DNA of 64,000 nt from Arthrobotrys musiformis (Eukaryota > Ascomycota > Orbiliomycetes > Orbiliales > Orbiliaceae), in assembly GCA_036971715.1 (NCBI GenBank), contig JAVHJL010000006.1, positions 186,001 through 250,000 on the forward strand, given 5' to 3'. The position numbers and the translations under genes are program-made. Of the stretch, positions 45,321 to 58,820 are shown one piece after another; the first letter of the stretch is position 1, and each line of letters starts with the position of its first letter. The notes under the pieces were generated by a model that was given only the letters and a program-made list of their open reading frames with translations, was not told the DNA's origin and did not search any database.

Positions 45321-46585
45321 AAAAAGTTCGCCGTTGTGTTTTCTGCATTCTTTTAGCTATCGATCTGATGGTTTTACTTTGATGGCGAATTAGCGTATCA
45401 TTCCTTCTATCATTGTCATTGTTGAAGCTGTTCAGTCGTTCATTGGCGTTTAAAATCTTTGTAATCAATCTAAATTCATTTACACGGTAACAAAGCAGAG
45501 CCCAACCAGTAGTATAGTGTTATATGATAGAAGGTATCAAGTCAGAAACGATAGTATGTATGATCATGCATAGTCAAATCCCATCGACAGAGCGTACGAT
45601 ATGGCATTCCGGCTTAATTGTGACCACTGTTGAAAAAAGTCTGTTCTGCACCCCATCGCGCTACCGAGAAAAAACAAGAGAAAAAAGACCCAGTTACGCG
45701 AAATGTAATGGTATTAGTTACATATTTAAATGTATTAGATTCATTCATTCTACCAGACGGCCAGAAGCCGTTTGGCAGCGATAATGAATATTTCGCGTGG
45801 ATGAGGTGGTTGAGGAAAGAAAAGAAAAAGAGAAGGGGAAAAACGCAGGGAAGAAAAATATAAGGAAAATTTTGTTAGGGAGAAGAGCATGGCTCGGCTC
45901 GAGGGCTTTATCGATAACGGAGTCCCAAACGGTTCGCATACAAACAGTACTTCCTGAACCACCTCTGTGCAATTGGACTAACAGAGACAACCAGGGAATA
46001 GGCAGAAGAAGCCGAGATATCGATTTCGGTCAGTCGACCAGATGAGTCGCGACTATCGATAAAGTCGCCCCAATTGATGTTATGTCGGTCGGATGCCGGA
46101 ATTACCACGCCAGTGCAGCGACAGGCCAGTGGGGCAATCAAAGGAATCCAATTGACCGTGAAATTCAACTATTCGACAATGCAATGGCCTCGAGACGAGA
46201 GCATGCCATAGAGGCTAATATGGGCAGCGAGCGACAGCTCTCGCTCTCGCTCGCCGCCATAAACTGGACTGCAGCCGACCCCGGATTGACATATCTATGC
46301 TATCAATCCGAACTAGCTCGCTGATTGTCCTCGACCCTTGATATCATCATATGCCCTTTGGATCAATCCTGCCTTTATGATATAATACTGCCCTTTCCCT
46401 CCTTCAATTAATCCGAGTCTTCCCCCCCGGATTTTGTTCCCCACATATCCTCGAAGTCCACCCCAATTTCTCCGGACTTTGGGTCTCATACCACAAATCA
46501 ACTCTCGTATTTGATATAAAACCAATAAAGCTAGAATTGTTTCGGGGATTTCAAGAATCGAAGAGGGAAAAAATCCATTCACAAC
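45321..46585. other. spacer before the FGGY kinase gene
   Basis: A/T-rich non-coding DNA, including the 3' region of the RPA-like gene and the promoter of the kinase gene. No gene or RNA was recognised. Confidence 0.55.
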
Positions 46586-48846
46586 ATGTCCGACCCAAAG
46601 AATACCTTCGCCGTCGGTGTCGACGTCGGCACCGGCAGCGCACGGGCTTGCATCATCGATTTCACCGGCGAACTCCTTGCGGAAGTCTCTAAAGAAATCA
46701 AGACATGGAATCCCAGAGCTGATTACTATGTAAGAAGCCTTTCATGTATATGGTCTAACCGTCACGGTCTCGCTAACCCCCAAAATTTATGATTACTGTT
46801 AGGAACAATCAACTACGAATATTTGGGAATCAATATGCTATTGCGTCCAGACATGTCTCAAGAAAGCCAATGTGGACCCCTCGAGAGTCACAGGCGTTGG
46901 ATTCGATGCTACCTGTTCATTGGCAGTATTGAGCGAGAGCACGGACAAGCCAGTATCCGTAGCCGGCCCAAATTTTGAAGAACACGAACGAAATGTCATT
47001 CGTATGTCCTATATTACCAAAAACTTTCCTTGGTTGATGTATACGAAATGAACATATACTAAATTCAAGCTCTCTAGTATGGATGGACCACGTACGCTCG
47101 TATGATCTATATCACCAAATGTAGGACCGAGACTAACACCAAAGTCCGCACGCAGCGCTGCCCCGACGAAACAGCCTCTATCAATGCCACAAACCACAAA
47201 CTCCTCAAATATGTCGGCGGCAAAATGTCAATCGAAATGGAGATCCCCAAGGTTCTATGGCTTAAAAACCACATGCCAACCGACAAGTTCCGAGATTGCA
47301 AATTCTACGACCTAGTCGACGCACTAACGCACATCGCCAGTGGGAAGGAGACTCGGAGCTTCTGTTCCGCAGTATGCAAACAGGGCTATGTCCCCGTCGG
47401 AATTGATGGTAGTGTAAAAGGTTGGCAGGAAGATTTTCTAAATAGCATCGGATTACCGGAGTTGGTTGAAGACGGGTTTAAGAGGATGGGAGGAGTGCAC
47501 GGCGAGGTAGGCGTTCTAGAAATTTCTCCCCTTCCCCAAATTTCCTTGTGTTATATCCATCAATGGAGGCATAATTCGAGATTATGATGTTGTGTTATTA
47601 TATTAACTAGTATGCAAAGACGGGGACGATACTATCTGCAGGCGAGTTGGTCGGCGGGCTGTGTAAAGAGGCGGCGGAGCAATTGGGGTTGCCTGTGGGA
47701 ACAAAGATTGGAAGTGGTGTTATTGATGCGTATGCCGGTTGGGTTGGTAAGTTGAATCGAGATGTGAAACGAAACAGCGGGCGTCGGTTGGTTTATGTGA
47801 GGCCAGTATGAGATGTTGACGATGTTATAGGAACTGTTGGAGCAAAAGTCGAGTTACAAGAGCCGCTTCTTGACGAATCGATCCCGAATAACAGTCTAGA
47901 ACAAGCCTTCACCCGCTTAGCCGCCGTCGCCGGAACATCAACCTGCCATCTTGTTATGTCGAAGGATCCTGTCTTTGTTCCCGGAGTTTGGGGACCTTAC
48001 CGAGATGTTATTCTTCCCAACTTCTGGATGGCGGAAGGTGGCCAATCAAGCACCGGTAGTTTGTTAAACCATGTTTTAACGACACATCCAAGTTATGCAA
48101 CTGCGAAGGCGCAGGCGACTGAGAAGGGGCAGAGCGTATACGAACTGTTGAATGCGAGACTCGAAGAACTAAGAGTTGAGCAGGAGGCCCCAACTATCAG
48201 TTATATTGCAAGACATATGTTCTTCTATGGCGACCACCACGGGAATAGAAGGTATCTAAACTCCAACCTACAGAATCCTGTCCGCAGTAAAAACCATTTC
48301 TGTCAATATTTGGCTAACAGTTGGGGTGTTTCCTACAGCCCGATCGCTGATGCCACAATGCGAGGCTCAATAATCGGTCTAAGCATGGACACTTCTATAA
48401 ACGACCTGGCACTTCAATACTACGCCGCAATGGAGTTTATCGCCCAACAAACCCGTCACATTATCTCCGCAATGAATGACTCCGGCCACACAATCAAGAC
48501 GATATTTATGTCTGGCGGCCAATGCCGGAACCCGATTCTTATGTCGTTGATTGCGAACGCCACAAGGATGCCTGTCGCTATACCACGATACATTGATGCA
48601 GCCGTTGTATTAGGTTCTGCCATGCTAGGAGCAAAGGCCGCTAGCGCAGATGCTAATGGAAACACCGAAGGCCTTTGGGGAATCATGGATAGACTGTCGA
48701 AACCAGGGACGATGGTGGAAGTCACGAAGGACAAATACGAGCTTGCATTATTAGACGCCAAGTATAAGATATTCTTACAGATGAGTGAAGACCAGCAAAA
48801 GTTTAGAAAGAATATCGACGCAGAGGTTCACGGGTGGAAGCAGTAG
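46586..48846 (+). CDS. FGGY-family carbohydrate kinase (D-ribulokinase-like)
   Basis: A 590-residue protein from seven exons, introns 46730-46802, 47002-47076, 47091-47155, 47507-47610, 47747-47830 and 48252-48338. The third exon is only 14 bases and supplies the LWMDH of the joined motif LWMDHRCPDETASINAT. Other family motifs are VGVDVGTGSARA (ATP/sugar-binding N lobe), GFDATCSLAVL, GSGVIDAYAGW, the spliced HGNRSPIADATMRGSIIGLS, and MSGGQCRNP near the C-terminal ATP site. Length and wording match the eukaryotic FGGY / yeast YDR109C group, reported to phosphorylate D-ribulose, possibly as metabolite repair; the substrate here is inferred. Probably cytosolic. All boundaries close in frame. Confidence 0.92.
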
Positions 48847-49711
48847 ACCGGGGAGAGTGGCTGGTGGTTAGTGGCGCCTTGGCTGCTCACAGTCGTGTTG
48901 GAATTGTGGTATTTCTTTGCAACATTACCAACACCTTGAAGGGTTCGAGGGCCATGGTTGCAATTGCAATTGGGGGGCTTGTAGACCAACCTCCATACAA
49001 GAAAGTACTTCATGTTAGTACCGAAAATTTAGACTTATTGGATTGATATTCAATTTCAGAATCCGGTGGCTTAACATGCAACGCACAACCAAACCATTTG
49101 AGCTTCATGTGGGCTTTTTTTTGTCTTAAACAATCCTATGAACTCGACTACCCAGGTATATGATACCATTGAACATCGACTATAGAGAGTCTCCACCCAT
49201 GGTACCACTCGCAATCCAAATCTATTATCCCAAAGTGTAGTACTTATTACAATTCTCACTCAGTTCTAATTTACCACTACTGAAAGAATCAGTATTCAAG
49301 ACATAACCCGGATAGTCTTTAGATTAACGGTTTTACTTACTAACGGCGGCAAGGACTTCCCCACTTTGCGTCTAGTGTGTGCATATGCATACTGCGCATA
49401 AAAATCCGCAGACATCATTTCAGACCTATGAGACAAAATCAGCCAAGCCACATTGTGCACAGCATTGGATACAACTAAACCTTTCCAAGTCTACCAGTTA
49501 TCTTTGACCCGAACCATCTGCATGTTTTAGAGCCCCATATGACCATTTCAGAGGGTTGGCCGACCCCCCCATTAACCAAAAAGCTTGACTATGCGCCCAA
49601 ATCGGCCCTTCCACGGGGAAGAACCCCCACCATCGGGTTGCTCGACATCCAACATTGGAGTAACGCCTGGTACTAGTGTCGTGGGGCTCACGGATGGCTC
49701 CTCCACCGTTG
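48847..49711. other. convergent 3' region
   Basis: Non-coding A/T-rich DNA between the kinase gene and the membrane-protein gene. No gene was seen. Confidence 0.55.
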
Positions 49712-51239
49712 CTATTTCCTGGAACGTACGCTCGTCGGGAGGAACAAGCCACCCGGTCCTCTTTTCATGGGTCGGCTTGGTTCTTGCGCTCTATGCCGGC
49801 TCGTCCGAGTGGCTCCTTTGCTCGTGGTCGTAATAAGCGAGCCATAACCCTTCCTCTCGGCGACTTGCTTCCATTGGTCATCGTAAAACAAAAGTCTCCC
49901 TCTTTGTAACCGTGTAGCTTCATTCACCCAGAGATGTTCTCTGAGGTTTAGAGGACGCATGACGAAATCTATATTCCCGGCATATTCATCCCATGGGTGT
50001 TCGTATTCCTCGAAAGTAGGTAGATCAGGCATATAGGCGTGGCGTCCACGCATTTCTCCCCATGGGACGGCTTGAGCCTGGTGTACGTATTATCAGTCTA
50101 TTGAGCACAAACAGTAAGCTTATGTTGGTACTTACCTTCGGAGGGGGTTTCTTGTTTTCTTTGTTAGGTACGCCGGTCTCCCGCTCAATTATCTCTTCAA
50201 GAAAGCCCGGAGGTGGATATGAAGGCGGCGCTGTATAATGGTATAAGCCGTTCGTGATTTCAGCTTTGCGAAGTAAGTTTCGAAGCCAAGGGTCAGTTTC
50301 AATAATCCATTGCCATGGAGCTGGGATTTTGTCGTTGGCATCCAGCCACAAAGACGACTCTGGATCCTTGATTTCAGGGCGACCCTTTCTCTTAGTCTGT
50401 GATTCAAGTCCGCCCTCCACACCATCGAGGCTTACGTCGGGCTTGAGTATGCCCACTGATGATCGCTTTCTCATATTTCTTATTTGGTCTTCCTGTTGAA
50501 TGAGAATGGATTGGCGTCGAGCCTTATCGATGGTGCTTCGGCGACGGTCTCGTGGCATGGGAATCCTCGTATCGAATTCATCCCTATCATTCCCCATTGC
50601 AGCATCCGGGGGGTCGTCGTAATTATCCCATGGGATTGGGGTCGATAGAGGCTTAAACCTCTTAGCCTTCTCTTCTTTCCTCTTTATCTCCCTCTCCAGT
50701 GCCTTTTTCAATGCATTCTTATGAGCGGCATTCTTCTTCGCCTCGATCCTCTTTCTCAACCACTCCCCTCTCGATGTTCTCAACCTGTTCATCAATTTCC
50801 TTCTATACCTTTGATACGCCCTGTCGTGCTTGTATATCTCTTGGGGTCTATACGGAACCGGATGCCCGAACCCTCTCAACCGATGCTTTGTATTCAACCC
50901 CATCATTTCAACCTTCTCGTTTTCTTCCTCCCGACGCCGTTTCTTACCGAGTATGTAGCTTCCTGCGCACATTGCACAGAACACCCAGGCGAACATGCCC
51001 ATTAAGAGGACACGCCACATCCAGTATTCTCCGACGGGCACATCTCTTGTGCTGTCGCGACGGGTGAGGGGGTAGACATGGTTTTCTTGCTGGATGAAGT
51101 TGTTATGATAGATTTTGAAGTTCTCGAGGTTATCATGAGGGGTCGCAGTCTGTAGGTAAGGGAAGGAATCAATGTATGAAGGAAAGATGCTACCCTTGAG
51201 CTTCTCGGAGTAAAGAAGTGCAGAAAAGGCTGGAGGCAT
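49712..51239 (-). CDS. single-pass membrane protein of unknown function
   Basis: A 489-residue protein from two exons, intron 50078-50135 in phase zero. After about 72 polar residues comes one hydrophobic segment at about 73-98 (WRVLLMGMFAWVFCAMCAGSY) followed by KKRRR, so by the positive-inside rule the long C-terminal part should face the cytoplasm. That part is highly basic and helical-looking (RAYQRYRRKLMNRLRTSRG, then Lys/Glu-rich), then mixed, with Trp/Pro-rich pieces such as PAPWQWIIETDPWLRNLLRK. The second exon starts AQAVPWGEMRGRHAYMPD. There is no clear signal peptide and no known domain was recognised. It resembles uncharacterised fungus-specific membrane proteins. Confidence 0.75.
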
Positions 51240-54200
51240 GGTGTCGGTTTGCAGAGCATCGACAGGATAAAAGGAATTGGTTACCCGACCAGTGGTCCAG
51301 TATTCTTTCAGGAGCAGTCTACGATGTCTACAAGCACATAGGACGAAATTTGATATATGCGATTTATAAATGATATTACCATTATCAACGTCCGTTAACT
51401 GAACTGCGAGTCAACGCTTTGATAGACTCGTTATGCACGAAAATCCAACAATATTCATAGTATGATTGTGTTACATGTAATTACAGCGATATATTGTAGA
51501 AGGCTAGTAGTAGATCCTATATCTCCCAAACGAGGCACTCGGGGCCAACCGAATGCCACGGACCCTGCAATTGCCCATTTGGTAGGAATGTACTAAGCAC
51601 GCACACAGGTACCTGCCGAAAGTGCCTACCTGGAGTATGAGTGGGTAACTGTCTGCAGAGCGGTGCAGTGCGCGTGTGCTGCAATAGCATGCAGCAGAGG
51701 CGTGGACGCATGCTTTCGGCTCGAAAGACATACTCCCTGGGTTAACTTGATCGATTGTAGCACCGCCCATGGGACTGAACGATTGGTTACCAGATATAGG
51801 TGCAAATCGATGGTAAGATTGAGACAGACTGCCATGGGAATGCAATGGATCGACTGTCATGATTCAGAAAGGGCCAATCGCCAACGATCGTTCGTATGCA
51901 CGATTTTAGGAGCGGTGCAGATGCATAGATGCGACATGTTAGCGGTGTCTAAGCTATCGCTATCTACTGAGCTAGGTATCGCCATTCGAGCTCGAATGGA
52001 GTCGACACGTCTAGCTGGTGGTTAGTCTCGCTACTGATTCGACGTGAACCAGCCACATAAGTCGATAACAAGAGAATCGAAAAAGTCAAGTTGGCTAGGT
52101 CGGTCAACAAACGAAACTTGAGGCATGCTAAACCGGCTCCACTTTGATCGGATGACCGTTACAAATACTAGTCTTTCGATTCAGAGTGACGTTTCAGTTT
52201 TGAAAATGGCAGAAGAGGTCAGATGATGTGCATGCCCGTGGGCCACGAAAGTTAGTAAGCCGACAGCTCGAGCTCGAGCTCGACAAGTTGACCGGTTGAT
52301 GTCGACATGGGTGCGTCTTTCGAGCTTTCATGCTGGTATTTTAGGCCCAGACATATGCGACATCCAGATTATGCAGAGCCAGTTGTGTTGTCACGCAGCA
52401 AAACAAATATCCGCTGCTGTCAAGAGAGCTCGGGTCACCAAGCTAGCTAACTTGAACGTGTACTAACTAACGTGCTTTCTACTTGCATAGCCGTTAACTC
52501 GGATTTTTCTTCTTCTCAACAGTCAATCAATTGCAATCTGAGGCAAAGCAAAGCGATGAAGGATGAAGCAGATTCGAATCTCGATCAATTGAGCTCGGCC
52601 ATTGGGTAGAGCTTGGAGCTACCCTGGCCTGGCCGGGGGAGCTTAGGATCGGATCAGATTAGGAGCTGGCAGCAGCAGGCATGAACAAGGGTTTTTCCTG
52701 CTAGTAGCCACAGCCTCCCTCTTCTGCTTCATGCAGCCACTGTCACTCAACCACAGGGTTCTACCTAGACATAACTCTGCTTTGCATTGACTTGATTGAC
52801 TTGACTGGCTCTAGGATGCTCTAGCTCCAGATGGTTAGGATCAAGCTCGAGCAGTCGAGCAGGACATTGCATATTGCAACAGCATGAGCAGAGGGCCTCA
52901 TTGCATCGCCATCGATGGACTGCTCGATTATCAATTGCAAATACCATTAACATACAAAACAACTTAACTCGTAGATCCAAAGCCAATGGATCGTTTTTGG
53001 TGACTTGTATCCGGCCATACGATCGAGAGTAATAATAGCTACGATACCTTACACGTGTAGTGGATTAGGACTCTGCCGCAGAATCCACATCTGTGCCGTC
53101 TATCAAGTATACGCAGTTACAAATAATTGCCGTCTACAGTCTACGGAACTGAAAAGTCTCCATAGACGTCTAGAATCCCGTGCATCATGATCGAAAGATT
53201 TCGAATACGTCGTCACAAAAAAACGGTATAGGACCGAAAAGTCTCCACTCCTGTCTCGCCGGCTGCAACCGGTCGGGGGATTTTTTTGGGGACTTTGGGC
53301 AAGCCACTAGCCGTCTTGATGCTTAACTAAGTATAGCACGATAATGTCGAATATCGTCAAAGTGGCCATGATATTTCGCTGTCGATAGGGTAATCGATTA
53401 TGTTTCCAGCTAAGAGCTCGTAAGCTCGAGGCCATAGCTCGATAGTGCTACTATGTAAGCTGGCTATTAGCTACCCTCCGCCCGCTAGTTAGCGCCTTAT
53501 CGAGATTAACTTTACCGTGTAGCTTGAAAGCTCCCCACCCTTAGGGCCCTTGGCGGTGCGTCTCCACCGTACTAAACCCTTCAATCGAAATACATACTTG
53601 ACAGACAATAAAGTTGCACGCACATTCTGGGGTACCCGGTACAAGCTATAGCAGAATGGCATAAGGGAATAGCCCGCGCTTGGCCGGACGCTGTCTTCAC
53701 AATGGATTTTTTTTTCTTCTGCAATGAGTACTTCTGGCGGGCGTCTACAGAAGACATGTAGACGTTTTGTTCAGTTTTGCCCAGCAGAGCCGAAGGAATT
53801 GCCCGATTCGTTTTCTGGTTACCTCTTTTGTCTTAAATTTTGGACACTACTCCACCCTTAGACACCCGAGCTTGTTATTCCGAGCCGAACAGGTCTGGTA
53901 TTACCCTCCGAATTTCCGGGGAAAGAGTAATAGTGTACAGATCCTTATTCGGACACAGATGGGGGTAGTATACCGGTACTACTCTTGCAATGCGTCTAAG
54001 AGAGCTTCGAGAAGATCTTCGAAGTTGACATATGGAGGGGAAAGAGCAGTCCGTATCAATCCACACTATGCGATAATAGCGGGTATGCTTCGGCAAGGAC
54101 GACCCTCGATATTCAGATTTGGGAGTTTTTAGGATTATACGTTTAAGACAGACTTTACATTTCATCTTTTGAAGGGGAAAATGACTGAATGCCGACATTT

Positions 54201-57200
54201 TCGATCGATTCTTGATTCTGACATTGATATGACATGATTGATGCCATTTTGCGTCGACGGATTCATCGATTCAGCGGTGCTCCAGATTCGATTCGACCCA
54301 GCGGCGCCCCATTATCGCTCCGAGAGACGGAGTTAGCTATGTCATAGCTAAACCGCATGAAGCGCTACAACTTATTTTTAAAACGCCCCAAAAAAAAGAG
54401 TTTACAAAATGTTATGTTTCAATGATTCGAGACCCCGTTTCGAAACGAGATTATTTTCAGAAGGCGTAAGACTGGCCATATGTTAGAATGTTGTGTGTTA
54501 TTGCAATTGCAATTGTGTGTATTGTGGGAATAAAATTAGTATACTAGTGTAGTCCAACAATCGATTGATGTAGTGGCATGTGGGAGGGCTCCAACAGCAG
54601 CTTCATCGATGCATCGAGACAATTGCAATAGACCAAACTCGTTTCTAACACGGATGCAAATGCAAATGCAACCTCAAACCCCGTAGAAACACCACCAATT
54701 TTTTTTCTCTCTTTGCTACACCTACCGCTTTCGAGGGTCTGTTTCAATGGTGCGGGCGGGGTGTTATCCTGTACGTATGGGTATGCCCTGGCCTTGAACA
54801 AAGGGCGAACCCGCACGAGCCAAATGCTGGAAGCGAAAGGCATGGCATGGCCTCCGAGGCTCGAAGGAGACAGGGAATTTGTAGCCGCAGTCTCGGATCG
54901 CTAATGTAGATATGGCACTACAGTACCAGCGCTAGTGCTTTCTGAGCGAGGACTTTTATTTTAGGATCCTGCCTCCAATCGAGCTATCGCCAACACTAGT
55001 AAGAATTCCATTAATTTTTTCATTCCTTGGCAGTCGGTATAGTAAGTCATTAAGCAAGTACATAGTAGGTAAAGTATGTACTTCGTAGTAAGGTTTAATT
55101 CTTGTCTTGTTTAGCTGCGAGTTTAAGATCGTAGAGAGCTCAAGTGTCAACCTAGGTTTAGTCAAGTTAACAAGGTTTCTAATCGATCAAGCTTCAAAGC
55201 TCAAGCTCCGGGTGGCGGCCAGCTCCCCACATTTGTATCGATTGTCAAGTTCCCAGGTCATATTATATTATCCTATACAATCACAATCGATCGTACTGCG
55301 GTGTTTCAATTGACTGCAATTGCATGAATTGTTGCTCCAACAGAACCAGGGAAAAACAGTAGAAAAAACATTAGAACCACAAAAATGGATCTGATATTGG
55401 AAGAAAGGGGAGAAATTCCTTTTTTTTTTTTTCTTTGGTTCCCGCCTTGCCATTGTACCGGGAACAGGCAAATTCAAATGTAATGGAAATTATCCCGACC
55501 ATTAAATTTTGCATCTGAACCTGAACGAAAAAAATAATCGATGGTAGGAAATGTTAGATTGTTTCCCTGCAGAGTAATAAACAACGAGGCTAAAGGAGGG
55601 GCATGGAGCATGTCCTTACCCGATGCGAGTTAGTCACATTCATGCTTGGAATGCACGTCGGTGACGATAGTCCTATAGTGCGTAAGCGTATACTGTCTAA
55701 TCCCATCGACAAGATGGCCCCGGTCGATGGCAGCTATCGTCCGGAAGAAGTAGCCCATTTACGGCTCCGTGCAGGTTATACTTAACAGAGACACGATATT
55801 ACTTGTATCGATAGGAAAAAAAAAAAAAAAAAAAGGTTGAAGTGACAAAAGGATTGTACTGCAATATTGTGTCTTTCCAGAATTAAGCTGGCTGCATTTG
55901 ACAGGGCCCACCCACCGTGCACCGAGGCCAATACTGCCAATTGCTGTAGACATGCCATCCTAACCGTCGAGACTTTTGGGCTAGGCTCTATTTTGTCCAT
56001 ACCGGTCGAGGTCGAGTTTTTTTTTTTTTTTTCCTTTTCTTTCTTACGAGATTCGACTAGCTAGACCGAAACATAGCGAGATAGATTGGTGGTACATAGA
56101 CCCCCCGCAACAGTAACAGTAGCGGGCCCAACACTGCTAACTCTACTAGACGAGACATAACACTAAGAAGGAACAGAAAAAGTTGGATGATTGTTATTCC
56201 CAATTGTATAAAATATTATTTTGGATATCACCAACAGCGTCTGAATCGAAAACTTGTTATCGAATTTAGAATCCGTTAAAATAGTTTTTCTGATACCAAC
56301 AATTTTCTTACCAAAAAAAAAAAAAAAAGGAATCGAGCGTAGAATCGGGGGGCAATGGATCAGCCTGGACAGGGCCGGGATTGCGTATAAGTAAGGTCGC
56401 GAACCCTCGATGCCACACCATGGTTAGGATGATATCCCAAAAGGCCAATGGTATGCGCCCAAACACGGAGCCTATCGTAATTGTCGACAGCTTTCTTTTC
56501 TTTTTCTTGTACCCGTACTTTACGAGCATATAGACATTTCCGTGCTTCCTTTCGTGCTTCCTTATTTTTATATAACTGCAGCCGTCTGTCCCTCTCCTTC
56601 GAATCAGCATCATCTTGATCAGAGCATCAGAGCATCAGCTTCAAGCTTCATCGAGCACTTGCACTTGCATTAGCATTAGCATTGCACGCATCTTCTCTCT
56701 CAATTCTTAATCTTAATCATTATCATCGTCGATATCACTATCTCCTCTCCTCTACTCTACTATCCTCTACTACTACTCCTCCTCCTCCTCTATCTTGATA
56801 TAAATATAATTATATATATATATATATATATATATCAAATAACATCTTCTGATTATCGCTTAATTGCAGACGATCAGGAATCAGCCGGAGCTTCGAACAA
56901 GAACAAGAAGAAAAGAAAAAAACATTCTCACCCCGTCCATTAATATCATACGGGATCAACCGCTCGCGAGACTATTCAAGTACATAGCGTGGGAAGCGTG
57001 GCTCGCACATTTTGAACATAAAACAGCTCGAGCTTCTCCAGTCCTCTCGACCACTTGGCTATTATATTTCTAATAGCTAATAGTTATTGTCTAATCCGCC
57101 CCCCCTCCACTCCTCCCTCAATTTCATGAGCACTATCTGACCGCTTAAGAGCCTCTTCACGCTGTTAATACCTCTTTTTCCACCTGTCCATTCTCCGTTT

Positions 57201-57640
57201 GTATAAAACCAAAATCCTTGATCGTCATATCTCCTTCCTTTTTACTCCCTCGAGGCCCCTCTTCAAATTCAAGAAGGAAAAAAAAAAAAAAAAAAGAGGC
57301 CAGGGGAAAAATACGAAATACGTGTATCCCATTCATCATTGTTTTGTGCCAGCGAAGGACTCGGATCTCCCTTGTTTCTTTCATCCTTCCCCCTCGTCTC
57401 TCTCCTGTCTTCGTCTTTATCTGGACTCGGTTGCGGCCGTAGCCTTTTTGCCTCTAAGCTTCGAAGGGAAGCTCCCCCTATAGCTCCAAGCAAGCTACCA
57501 ACTAGCACACGACTTTTTCCTCTCTTTTTTCCTTTTTTTCCTGTGTGGCAGCTGGTTTATTAGCCGAAACGGCAAGGGCCTTTTTCACACACTAAGTTTC
57601 GGTTTCAGAAGTCCCCTGCCATTAGATATTGCTATTGAAA
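51240..57640. other. 6.4 kb gene-poor spacer and leader of the bZIP gene
   Basis: The longest gene-free stretch in the window. It is enriched in short words such as TCGAT, GAGCTCGAG and CTAGC and contains many homopolymer runs (for example A18 near 55808-55825, A15 near 56312-56326, A17 near 57278-57294). The word GAAAAGTCTCCA occurs twice, at about 53150 and 53235. From about 56600 the sequence becomes pyrimidine-rich with a (TA)n tract, consistent with a long promoter or leader for the HacA-like gene. No frame is convincing as a protein. A non-coding transcript is possible. Confidence 0.55.
56810..56834. repeat. (TA)n repeat
   Basis: About twelve TA units after a CTCCTCCTC tract, in the presumed promoter or leader of the bZIP gene. 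Confidence 0.85.
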
Positions 57641-58820
57641 ATGGACTTCGACCTGGATCTTTACTATCAATCCGCCGCCGTCTTCCCAGGATTTGGCGAG
57701 CCCACCCTTGAGGAAACGGAGGCTGCCACCAAAGCGGCCTTGGAAGCTGAACTTCGAGGAATGAGAGCCAGTTTTGCCTCCTCGACCTCCTCTTGCATGG
57801 ACCATCACGACCTGTTTATGGACCCGTCGACCTCGTGGGATTTCGGGTCCAACATCAACGCCAACAGCAACAACACGCTCTCCAACACAACCCCTTCAAC
57901 CGCCTGCTCGAGCCCCGGCCTCCACACCCACAATGAAATTGTCATCAAGACCGAGCCAACAGACTCTTGCGGCCTCCCGCCCGATTCGCCTCAGAAGAAG
58001 CGGAGACAACCGTGGGGCAGGCAGCTTACCCCTCCCACCACCAATCTCCCACCAAGGTAATTACTTTCCTGATAAAGCCTGTTCCATGCAGATGCATTGC
58101 ATTCAAAGGGGAAATTTTTTATTCTAATTTGTGATATCTAGAAAACGCGCCAAGACAGATGCTGAAAAACAGCAGAGGGCATACGAGCGTGTGATCAGAA
58201 ACCGAAAGGCCGCTGAGACATCCCGCCAACGAAAGCAGGCCCAGCAAGACCAGCTCTACAGGGACCTCCAGGCCGCGTTGGATGAGAACAAGGCATTGAA
58301 GGCCAAGATTGGTGCCATCCAAAAAGAATGTACTACCTACAAAACTCGTTCCGCCCATCTCCAACTGCAGCTGCAGGGTATCTCCAACGGTTCCACAGCC
58401 ATGTCTGCCGCATTCAAGGTTGAGGACCCAGTCACTCCCATCAAACTGGAAACCGCTGGGGCCGATCACTATGTTAGCCCAGCCGCTCTTACTTGCGAGT
58501 CACCAACCAACCAATTCGACGATATTGTCTCGCCTACTTCTTCGCTTGCTGGCTCTCCGGAGACCATGTCGGAGGACGAGAGCCCCAGAACCCCAACAGA
58601 ACTCAAGTCTGGGGTCTACTCTCATATGTTCAGCCACTACGCTACATACCCATCCGACTCCATCCTCCTCCCAACGGCCAATGCTGCTGCTGCTGAACCA
58701 CGAAAGATGGCCAACGCCATGGACATCAACGAGCACTTCAATGACGTCTTCACTGCATTGAACTATGACAGGAACCCTGAGGCCGCTCAGCTCGCTGACT
58801 ATGTTCAGAACCTGTTCTAA
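57641..58820 (+). CDS. hacA: bZIP transcription factor, HacA/Hac1-like (UPR regulator)
   Basis: A 364-residue protein from two exons; the intron at 58057-58141 lies inside the basic region. The joined KKRRQPWGRQLTPPTTNLPP then RKRAKTDAEK strongly recalls the conserved WGQ.LP...TNLPPRKRAKT motif of Aspergillus HacA. The bZIP signature N-x7-R is at Asn159-Arg167 (NRKAAETSR), followed by a weak leucine zipper (LYRDLQAALDENKALKAKI). The N terminus is acidic with an FGEPTLEETE motif. Known role of HacA: activates chaperone and secretion genes after Ire1 removes a short unconventional intron from its mRNA. No paired Ire1-type sites with a plausible spacing were found here. The zipper and C terminus differ from Aspergillus HacA, so the ortholog call is moderate. 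Confidence 0.65.

Noticed and set aside
53767..54132. 121-codon plus-strand frame in the 6.4 kb spacer
   Set aside because: No domain, no signal peptide, random composition; overlapped by an equally long frame on the other strand.
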